Assembly: GCF_040954645.1 (NCBI RefSeq)
Contig: NC_092806.1
Location: 868,001 to 932,000, forward strand
Reading direction: 5' to 3'
DNA: 64,000 nucleotides
Source of the DNA: Diabrotica undecimpunctata
Lineage: Eukaryota; Arthropoda; Insecta; Coleoptera; Chrysomelidae
In this document: positions 55,301-64,000 of the stretch, one piece after another
How the letters are laid out: every line of letters starts with the position of its first letter
Position numbering within the stretch: position 1 is the stretch's first letter
Made by a program: the position numbers and the translations under genes
Notes under the pieces: generated by a model
Seen by the model: only the letters and a program-made list of their open reading frames with translations
Told to the model about the DNA's origin: nothing
The model's database searches: none

Positions 55301-56474
55301 GGCAGAATAACGTATCCTATATCAGAAAATGTATTTAAAATTACAGGAAAATTTCGCATTATCTACAAATAATAAACTAAAATATATAAATAAATATTGA
55401 GACAAGTATGGACGACTAATTAAGGAGTTTGCTGTAAGAAGGATGCAGCTCTACATTTGGTACCTATTGTTGGGACATTAAAAAAAAACTGTTTTTTAAT
55501 AAAAGTTTTTATTTGCAATAAAAACGTGAAATAATGCTTCTTTACCATCATTTTTGAGAAATAAAACAAATTCTTAACAAAAAATCTCTAACTCTTCGAA
55601 AGAAATGGATTGGATGTTTTGGAGGTCTTGCCTTCAGGTTTCGTCGATCCACGATCTTACAATTGAGATGTTATTTTGGTTTTTTTATCATAAATAAAGT
55701 AAAATAAAAAATCCTATATATATAAAACCGTTCACGTTTTATTGATTCCTTAGCAATAAATGTTAACTCCAGTATTTTATTAGATTCTTAGATTAGAAAA
55801 CATCATAATCTTCTGGTTTGTTATTATTCTCTTGTTACTGGTCTTGTCACAAGTAAAATAATAACATACGACGAACTATGATAGATAATATTTACGAAAA
55901 ATCGTATGCTTATCGTGGGTTTTTAAAATAAAAAAATATTATTTTCAAAACAAAAATAAAAATCTCAATAAATAACACACATTTCATAAATATATCTCCA
56001 GAATAAATATAAATAACTTTAAAGAACTTAATGGTATAGAACATTACTTTCATCAAACAAACAATTACATTTCACCTATCTCTACTTCATTGGATAAAAT
56101 CTGTCTCCTCAAGAACTTCCCCGTTTACTGTTAAACAACTACAATAGTTGACTTGAGTTCTCCAATCAACAATACAAGATAGTTTGAACCATGTTCTTTC
56201 AACCATCAATTAATAGAGTACCGGCATGTAAGTAATGTTTTATTTATTTGTTTATTTATTAATTCATTACAGTTTAATAGACTATTTTACCAATTTGTGG
56301 GTCTTACCTTGTCTGCTTAAACATCTTATTCATTTTGAAAAACCACAGACATGTAATATTGGCATAATTACTGTAATTTATATAATTTATATCATCTATC
56401 TTTATTTTATCTTTATTAGACAACACCCTAATATGGGTTTATTTTCAGCATTTAATTAAACTTTGTATCGTGAC
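55301..56474. other. No gene recognised
   Basis: AT-rich; a hydrophobic 74-codon frame at 56235-56459 is judged compositional. Confidence 0.4.
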
Positions 56475-56511
56475 CTGAAGATGCTTTGCATATTGTAGAA
56501 AGCGAAACCGG
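56475..56511 (+). ncRNA. Hammerhead-like ribozyme core motif (retroelement-derived)
   Basis: CTGAAGATGCTTTGCATATT leads to GTAGAAAGCGAAACCGG. The pieces CTGA-N-GA, a stem (GCTTT...AAAGC) and CGAAAC are arranged as in the hammerhead core, and sequences of the form CTGAAGATG...CGAAACCGG are familiar from arthropod Penelope-like elements. Whether it can cleave is doubtful, since the base pair next to the core does not close well. No Penelope coding sequence was found near it. Confidence 0.4.
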
Positions 56512-57639
56512 TGGTCTAATTAGTTAAATTAAATTGATTGTCAGTAAGTCTAATTTATTATTTCTTTAACCTTTTAAAAAAATATTAACTTAAAATTGTA
56601 GAATGCAAATTAATGCAGTGAAAAATTAAAAGATCTCATATTTGTAATTGTAAGTAAACTGAAGAAGTAGCATTAACATATTTATTATTCAGCAAAATTT
56701 ACATTCATAGTTATAGACCAAAGTCATATTAAACATCTTTTAATTGAACAAGATACCGAGCATGTACAAGTAGCTCGCTTTTTGTGATAAAATCTTTACA
56801 GAATTAAGTCCTTCGTCACTTCTTCTACATAGTAGAAATACCAATGTTAATCAGTGTGTAACAAGACCAAACCTGTAAATCTAGCAGTGTTACGAGTACC
56901 AAGTGAAAATAAATATCGAACTCATCTATGTCTCATTGTCCGTGCGGTTGCCTTTCGGTCCGGGGCTCGTTCCATCTAAGCCAGCAGCCAACTTATACCC
57001 GCTGGCCTTTCCTTCTTCGGTCGTACAGCAAGGACAAGTGTATAGTGTATAATGTTTTTAAATACTCAAATATACCTTCTTTGCTATTTATTTGCTACAT
57101 AACTCTGACACCAGCATACTCCGCATGCCACTGTCCGGATCTAACTTGAAATATACTGAGGGAAATGGGATTTACGGGACTATAGAGAGTTTTTCGAAAT
57201 TAAAATGGCGTAATTGCATTCCAGTTTGGACTTCTTGAACTATACGGAGTAAAAACTTTAATTTAAGATGTTGTATTATATATAATGCGATATATATCTA
57301 TATAAAATAAATACATACAAAAAATCCTGATTCTTTAGACCTTCAAACTGTACTTTTACATTGTGATATATCAGTCAATATAGTGAAAGGTTTATAAAAA
57401 TTATAATTATTTTATTCGATCTAAATTTTTATCGAGTAAAGATATTATCAGTTATATATTTGATTACATTTTTATGGTCGCTTCTTCTGAAGAAATCTTT
57501 TGTTTAAAATTGTAGCAAATAATTCATTTGACCGTGTGGCATTTTGTGGTTTAGGAACTTTATAATTTTTAAGCTTACAATAATTATCCTTTATCACATT
57601 TGTTATGTGAATATTTTGTCAAATAAAAGAAACACTTTC
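56512..57639. other. No gene recognised
   Basis: AT-rich. A GC-richer patch at 56935-57030 is open in one frame but shows no family. Confidence 0.4.
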
Positions 57640-58225
57640 TATACATTCTATAATAAAGTTTGCTGTGGAGACACAACCAGATTTGAAAGATACGGAGAGT
57701 ACTACAATACGAGCTTTGATGGGCCTACTAATATATACCGCGATATATAGATCTAAGATTGATAAAGATATTGACGCCTTATTTACTGCAGATGCAACTG
57801 AAAGAGAGATTTTTAGAGCGGAAAACGATTTAGTGTTTTGATAAATTGCTTGAGGTTTGATAATGCCACATCTACGAAAGAAAGACTGAAAGAAACACCA
57901 GCGGCTCATATTAATGACATTTTTGAAATGTTTTTTATAAATTGTCAAGATGTATTTACCACTGGGAAAAATGCATGCATTGATGAGATGTTAATCGAAT
58001 TTAGGGGCAAGTTTCTGATGTACATACCAAATAAGCCACGAAAATATGGCATAAAACTAATATTGATTACTGAAGCTAAGACTCAATTTGCCTATAATCG
58101 CCAGATTACTGTCCAGAGGCCTTACCTATGTCACAACCATAAGAAAATCAAAAAGGGAAATAACTTTAGAATTTAAGGCAAAAAAACAAAAAACAAGTTG
58201 GTTCTGCATTATACGGATTTTTAAA

Positions 58226-58323
58226 ACATAAAACGCTAGTTTCATATATACCTCTGAGAAATAAGGCTGTAATCCTCATTTCCTCTGTGCATCATTGTCG
58301 TGCTACGGATGTTAAACGTAACA
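58226..58323. repeat. Direct repeat flanking the BovB/RTE-like LINE (left copy)
   Basis: Starts ACATAAAACGCTAGTTTCAT and ends GTAACA. The right copy is 58924-59014 (starts ACATAAAACGCTAGTTTTAT), with a 7-bp deletion and about ten substitutions. Both are piggyBac-derived. Confidence 0.85.
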
Positions 58324-58910
58324 TCATCATCATCATCTTGGCGCTACGACCCTTAGAGGACCTCGACCATCTCAAGCTTTCTACGCCATTCTGTTCTGTC
58401 CCTTGCTTGCATTTTCCAGTTGCCGACTCCGATCTTTTCGGCATCTTGTGTTACTCCGTCCATCCACCTCAGCTTTGGTCTACCCCGTCTTCTCATTCCC
58501 ACGGGTTGCGCTGTTAGAATTTTTTATATCATGTTCGACTCAACGGCCCGGGCTACATGTCCTATCCACTGCAGGCGGTTTCGCTTAATTATAGTGGTTA
58601 TATTTTTACCACCAAACGTATGCTTGTAGATACTCTACAGTTCAAAGTTATATCTACGCCTCCATATTCCGTTCTCACAGACCGCTCCGAATATCTTGCG
58701 TAGCACCTTTCTTTCAAAAATCGATAGAGCGGATTTATCTGTTTTAGTTAACGTCCATGCCTCCGATCCATATGTGAGAACGGGGACTATCAGTGTTCTA
58801 TACAGCCTTATACGAGTTTTTTGAGACAGACTTTTGTTAGCTAAGTACTTTGATAGAGCATGATAACACCTGTTTGCAATTATTATTCGCCTTTTTATTT
58901 CCTCAGATAC
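58322..58910 (-). mobile_element. BovB/RTE-like LINE fragment inserted in the piggyBac remnant
   Basis: Minus strand from 58910: VSEEIKRRIIIANRCYHALS, LSQKTRIRLYRTLIVPVLTY, GSEAWTLTKTDKSALSIFER, KVLRKIFGAVCENGIWRRRY, RGRPKLRWMDGVTQDAEKIG and DRTEWRRKLEMVEVL with a stop. The 3' end on the minus strand is GATGATGATGATG, as in BovB/RTE. Two internal stops. It is flanked by a diverged ~98-bp direct repeat of piggyBac sequence. Confidence 0.85.
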
Positions 58911-59135
58911 ATACAGATACAGAACATAAAACGCTAGTTTTATATATTCCTATGAGAAATAAGGCTGTATTTCCTCTGTGCATCACTGTCGTTCTGAGGA
59001 TGTTAAGAGTAACAAACCTGATAATATCATCCTATAATTTAACAAAAAGGAAGCGTTGATGCGCTAGATGAGAAATGCACCATTTACAGCATCAAGGAGA
59101 ACTCGACGTTGGCCAATGGCCAAATGAAAATCAAT

Positions 59136-59149
59136 GTTGTTTAAAATTA
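59136..59149. repeat. Target-site duplication of the LINE at 59150-60333 (left copy)
   Basis: GTTGTTTAAAATTA, repeated unchanged at 60334-60347. Confidence 0.85.
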
Positions 59150-60333
59150 AATAAATTAAATAAAGCAAGACCAGAGAGGCCTTGTTTTCATTACAAGTAC
59201 TGCTGCAGAAGTGTTACGACCAACAAAAGGATGTCTTTCTATGTTTTGTAGACTTTGAAAAGGCATTTGATCGCGTAAACCATAATAAAATGTTAAATTC
59301 CTTGCAGAGCATCAACTTGGATAGCAAAGATCTCCGATTAATTAAGAACTTATATTGGAGGCAGAGTGCCAAGATTAGGATCGACGATCATACATCTAGA
59401 AATATTAGTATAAATAAAGGAGTAAGGCAAGGATACATACTATCCCCTATGCTGTTCAATCTTTACTCGGAACTACTATTCAAGCAAGCCTTGGAAAACC
59501 TTTCCACAGGAATAAAAATTAATGGAGAACCAATATCTAGCATAAGATATGCAGATGACACTGTCCTACTGGCTGATACAGACACAAACTTACAGAGGGT
59601 TATAGACCACCTTAAGGATGCTTGTCGAGAGTTTGGAATGAAGATCAACGAAAAAAAAAACAAAAGTAATGGTGATCCAAAGAAAACAGAATATCCCCTT
59701 ACCTATAAAAATAAATGGGAATATTTTAGAACAGGTAAACCAATACAAATACCTTGGCTGTTGGATTAATTGCAAGCTGGACCCAGAACAAGAAATTAAA
59801 GCGAGAATTGCTCAAGCTAGGGATAGTTTCTTTAAGATGCGCGTTCTATTCTGCGATACACATATAAATATTAAATTGAGATTAAAACTTGTAAAATGTT
59901 TTATCTGGTCTGTTCTTCTCTACGGAGTCGAAACATGGACTTTAAAAATAAAGAGCCTGAATAGAATCGAGGCATTTGAAATGTGGGTGTACCGTAGAAT
60001 TTTAAAAATTCCTTGGACAGCACGAAAAACAAATGAAGAAGTACTAGCGAGACTCAATTTAGAAAAAGAACTATTGAGAACAGTCAAAAGAAGAAAAACC
60101 AGTTATTTAGGGCGTTTGTTGCGCAACGAGAAATACTACATCCCTCAGTTGATAATAAAAGGCAAAATAGAAGGAAAGCGAGGAATTGGAAGAAAAAAAT
60201 TGTCCTGGTTACGTAATATCAGAAACTGGACAGGACTTGGATTTGAGGAACTCTTAAGAACAGCTGAAGATAGACAAACGTTTGCCACCATAACCGCTAA
60301 CCTCCATTGATGGAGACGGCACTTGAAAAAGAA
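59150..60333 (+). mobile_element. 5'-truncated LINE with one frameshift and 14-bp target-site duplication
   Basis: Two overlapping open frames (59182-59769, 59669-60310) give RT blocks CFVDFEKAFDRVNHNKML, NKGVRQGYILSPMLFNLYSE and SIRYADDTVLLADTDTNLQ, then LKIPWTARKTNEEVL, SYLGRLLRNEKYYIPQLIIK and SWLRNIRNWTGLGFEELLR with the stop at 60310. The break is at a run of ten A (59651-59660), consistent with a single extra A. The 3' tail is GAAAAAGAAG. GTTGTTTAAAATTA flanks it at 59136-59149 and 60334-60347. The youngest-looking LINE in the window; lacks the endonuclease part. Confidence 0.88.
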
Positions 60334-60479
60334 GTTGTTTAAAATTAGTGTATTTCACCTGCTGTCAGAATTTTTTTACTGAATAAATTTGTTTATTTTT
60401 TGCATAAAAATTAATTATTAGTATTGCTAGATGTAAGGAACTGAGATAAAAAACACGACTACTTCAATGCATATAAAAA

Positions 60480-62175
60480 GATCACAAATATGAAGTCACA
60501 AATATGAAGAAAAAATTCACTACAACAACTCAAGTAGATGATAACAACCAAATAGTATCTAGACGGAAATATAGGAAATATGTAAGAAAAATACATCGAA
60601 GATCTGTTTGATGACGAGAGAACAAAACCACAAATGAATATAGTACAAGACACAATACTTGATATATTAACATTGAAAGTTACAAAACTAATCAATACGG
60701 CAAAGCTACGAAAGTCCTCAGGTCCAGACGAGATATATGAAAAGATAATAAAACTTATCAGTGAAGAAAATCTTCAGCACTTAACACTACTATTTAACAA
60801 AATATATACCACTGGAATCTTCCCAGAAGACTGGCTTAGATCGACATTTATACTTATACCCAAGAAAAATAAAGCAAATAGATGCTCACAGTTCAGATTA
60901 ATTAGCCTAATGAACCATTTTTTAAAAATTTTAATCAAAATTGTACATCTACGTATATACATAGAATGCGAAAGAAATCTGAGCGACAATCAATTTGGAT
61001 TTCGTATGGGGCTTGGTACGGGGGAGGCATTATTTGGCCTTCAGATATTACTACAAAAATGCCAATATCAACGAAAAGACGTGATTCTCTGTTTTATCGA
61101 CTACGAAAAAGTTTGATCAAGTAAAACACACAGAACTCATAGAAATCCTAACAACATGGTATAGACCATAACACGGTGGCCCTTATTAAAAACCTATATT
61201 AGGATCAAATTAATGGCGTCGGTTAAAATAGACAATCTTATGACAGCAGAAATGTCAGTAAAAAGAGGAGTTCGCCAGAGCTTTGTACTTTCTCTATTAT
61301 TGTTTAATATATATTCCTAAAAGATCTTCCAAAATGCCCTCGAAAATATTGAAGAAGGAATAAAAATCAACGGATAATATGTAAACAACTTAAGATACGC
61401 AGACGAGATCGTCATTATTGCGGACAGTGCTAAGGGGTTTGCAACGACTTTTGAATGCCATAATCAGAGAGGGAGATAGCTGGGGACTGAATATAAACAC
61501 AAATAAAACAAAAGTAATGGCCGTTACACGTGCACCAAATGCCGACATTAATATTCGTATCTACAACAAACAGATAGAACCCGTACAAAAATTCCACTAT
61601 CTTGGTTGCTGGATAACAAACGATCTTGACTACGAAGTTGAAATACGTGCTCGTATAGAGTATGCCGCTTTTTAAAGAATGAAAAAATTCCTAATAAACT
61701 TTACCTTATCCTTGGATATCCGATATCAATTTGTAAAAACATTCATTTATTCCTTATTGTTATACGGAGTGGAAACATGGACTCTCGGAATCACAAGTAT
61801 GAGACATGTAGAAGCCTTTGAGATGTGTGTTTTTCGAAGGATGCTGAAGATCTCTTGAACAGAGAACGTGACCAACAACGAGGTTCTGAGAAGAATAGAG
61901 ACTAAGAGAGAACTCCAAAATGTAAAAACCAGAAAAACGAGTTATATAGGACACATTTACAGAGGAGAAAAATAGAACTTCCTACAACTGATAATGGAAG
62001 GAAAAGTGGAAGGAAGAAGAGGTCCAGGAAGAAGAAAATGCTCCTAGCTGAAAAATGTAAGAAACTAGACAGACATGGACACACATTCGATACTAAGAAC
62101 AGCTCAAGATAGAGAGCAATTTGCTGTAGTTATAGCCAACCTTCAGTAATGGAGAGAGCACATTAAGAAGAAGAT
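60480..62175 (+). mobile_element. LINE remnant, RT to 3' end
   Basis: The open stretch 60634-61116 holds KLRKSSGPDEIYEKIIKLIS, FPEDWLRSTFILIPKKNKAN, LSDNQFGFRMGLGTGEALFG and VILCFIDYEKV. Then, with frameshifts: RGVRQ-like at 61268, YADE-type box near 61400 (RYADEIVIIADS), FHYLGCWITNDLDYEVEIRA, SLLLYGVETWTLGI at 61752, FEMCVFRRMLKIS and a stop, and TAQDREQFAVVIANLQ with the end near 62150. Tail AAGAAGAAG. The same family as 59150-60333 and 19267-19804. Confidence 0.8.
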
Positions 62176-62385
62176 TCCTGTAAATTATATATATTGATGA
62201 AATTGTGAAGGCTTGTTATAATAAGTAGAAATTTTAGTACTATTGTAAAATACTTTTAAAAAAGTCTTTTTATATAATACATACATACTTCTCAGCGAAT
62301 AAAGTTCATCCAGCTGTAACTTATTTCACAAAATTTTTTTCAAATAGGTAACTAAATCTTTTTTTTTATTTTTAAAAAGGAGTCC

Positions 62386-63102
62386 GTGGGACTCCATATC
62401 ACGCTCAATGTAACTGAAATTGCACCACATCGGTTAGGGGTTAATATAACCGCCATAAAATTAAACATGTTAATTTCCAAAAAAAAAAAGACAAAATGCA
62501 TGGTTAGAACAACAAATTTACTAAGTTGTAAATTCGAGCAGGAAGGTCAGATAATAGAACAAGTGATGGAGTTTAAATATCTAGGCATCACATTATCTCG
62601 CTACGAAAACCTCTAAACTGAAGTGGAAGATCAAGTGAATAGAGCAAACAGAGGCGCAGGCTGCCTGAATGAAATAATATGGAGAAATAAAAATATCGGG
62701 AAAGAAATGAAAGGCAGAATTTACAAAACAGTTATTAGACCAATAATGAAATACGCAGAAGAAACACCACCTGATACAGAGAGGACAAAAATAATGTTAC
62801 AAACAGCAGAGGTAAAAAATTGATGCCTAAATACTATGGGACAGAGCTAAAAGTACAGATATACTATGTAGATTCAAGGTGGAGAACATAGGGACTGGGT
62901 AAGAACTAGAAGAGAAGAATGGAATGATTATATACATAAGCCGAATGACAACAAATAGAGTAGTAAAGATGGCAAGAGACGGTTTTTCAATAGCGAGACG
63001 ATCAGTAGAAAGACCACGCAAACAATAAAATGACAACTTACTGAAGGCACATTAACAAACAGAGTCACGTCTACATAAAAAGAAGAAGAAGAAGAAGAAG
63101 TC
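62386..63102 (+). mobile_element. LINE 3' fragment with (AAG)n tail
   Basis: TKCMVRTTNLLSCKFEQEGQ, QVMEFKYLGITLSRYENL, VEDQVNRANRGAGCLNEIIW, KGRIYKTVIRPIMKYAEETP and DTERTKIMLQTAE, then decayed frames to a pure AAG run at about 63079-63102. Same family as the copy at 30290-31760. Stops at 62614 and 62821. Confidence 0.75.
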
Positions 63103-64000
63103 TTTTTAGGTATAGAAATTTACCGATTTCTACTGAAAATTTATTTTTAGCCATTTTAAATGTGTTTTTAGTTTATTTTTCGACTTATAGGACAGTATTA
63201 AAACTGGTGTTGGTTTTCGATGACTACCAAGTTTTGTTTTTGTGTAATAAAAAATATTTACATATGGTGTAAAACTTTATTTCGCTTTTCTCAATTGGTA
63301 AGTTTTCTATCTAAAACATTTTAAGCGAAAGTCAAGGACATAATATTATAATCCATTATCAACTATAATTTTATTACCACCGATAATATGGATGCTTCAA
63401 AGGCGATTAGGAAAAAAATATTAACGCATGATAATTTAACATTTTATAGTCCAATTAGACATATATATTAAGATAAATTTTAAGATATCATTATTGCTAG
63501 TGACTCCTGACATGCTTAAAGTAAACATTAAAAGGATGCTTAAGAGAAACATTAATGAAGGTAGTTATAGGTAATAAACTTCTTTTGATAACATTTTCTT
63601 CTAGATCAGAAAGATCAGATGGGGAAGTAATTACCTAGGGATTAAAAGGAACATGCAATTAGAATTGTAAAGAAGGTCTTATTTATAAAAGCAGTAAAAA
63701 GACTATCTAATGAAGCAGTCCTTTAATAAATAATAGAAATTTATGTCTTTCCGACGTCTTTAATGTTTTAGACTGGCCCTTAATCAAGCAAAATATGCTG
63801 ACTACCATAAAATTACTAATTATGTTTGTACGGTAATTATTACGCTACACACTTAATACGATCACGTCTCTGGTTTATTAAACACAATTCTAAATTAACT
63901 CATTAATCGCCAGAGAAGCACAAATGCAACCGTTGAAAAAATGGATATTTTTCTTTTATATTTTCTTCTTATCACGCATTTTTTTGTAGATCTTTGACCA
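63103..64000. other. No gene recognised
   Basis: AT-rich end of the window; nothing found. Confidence 0.45.

Larger units (their letters stand above)
57640..59135 (+). pseudogene. piggyBac-type transposase remnant, split by a LINE
   Basis: From about 57717: ALMGLLIYTAIYRSKIDKDI, LFTADATEREIFRAENDLVF, INCLRFDNATSTKERLKETP, DIFEMFFINCQDVFTTGKNA and IDEMLIEFRGKFLMYIPNKP with KYGIKLILITEAKT. These are the ordered blocks of the piggyBac DDE domain. A later block (KTLVSYIP, RNKAVI, SSVHHCR) reaches the LINE at 58322. After the LINE it resumes with a second copy of that block and with YNLTKRK, then a decayed ALDEKCTIYSI-like stretch and RRTRRWPMA near 59100. Frameshifts and stops make it dead. Ends not identified. 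Confidence 0.8.

Noticed and set aside
58287..58629. Three overlapping plus-strand frames of 60-76 residues
   Set aside because: Shadows of the minus-strand BovB/RTE-like ORF2 fragment.

Overview
This is insect nuclear DNA, AT-rich and dense in transposons. The host genes point to an insect: split exons encode a synaptotagmin very close to fly Synaptotagmin 4, and a PAN/ZP-domain membrane protein is of an arthropod epidermal/cuticle type. The number of decayed LINEs, and the mix of mariner, Tc1, Tigger, Harbinger and piggyBac remnants, would fit a large repeat-rich genome such as a leaf beetle; that placement is inference.

Two host genes face each other. On the plus strand, six coding exons of Syt4 (5725-5969, 9682-9881, 19983-20155, 20745-20901, 23000-23160, 23992-24111) join in phase into a continuous 351-residue C-terminal part carrying the end of the linker, C2A, C2B and the stop. 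The N-terminal membrane-anchor exon was not found and probably lies upstream of the window. On the minus strand, four exons (46231-45895, 45225-44835, 42088-41814, 40745-40212) join in phase into the last PAN modules, the complete ZP domain, a polybasic furin-type site, a transmembrane helix and a short cytoplasmic tail. Its 5' exons are not seen. About 16 kb without a recognisable gene separates the two 3' ends.

The most remarkable object is an apparently intact Ty3/gypsy-type LTR retrotransposon (10132-16233). It lies antisense in the Syt4 intron that splits C2A. Its two 323-bp LTRs look identical and are flanked by a 4-bp ATAT duplication. It has a tRNA-Leu-like primer site, a G-rich polypurine tract and one open 1798-codon Gag-Pol frame. 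The frame begins with a SAP-like DNA-binding motif and coiled coil. Past the integrase it continues for about 200 residues, holding a macro-domain-like module that resembles the OARD1/TARG1 ADP-ribose hydrolase family and then a CCCH zinc finger. I see no CCHC knuckle. This looks like host-gene capture by a retroelement and is the main candidate for an undescribed system.

The rest is transposon debris. It includes LINE fragments of several families (0-5 kb, 17-20 kb, 30-35 kb, 48-51 kb, 58-63 kb), two with clean target-site duplications. A nested stack at 57.6-60.35 kb is a piggyBac remnant hit by two LINEs. Several short inverted-repeat (MITE or foldback) elements are present, among them an unusual pair of opposed arrays of a degenerate ~20-bp unit at 37.8-39.2 kb. 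No rRNA, tRNA or CRISPR features were seen.
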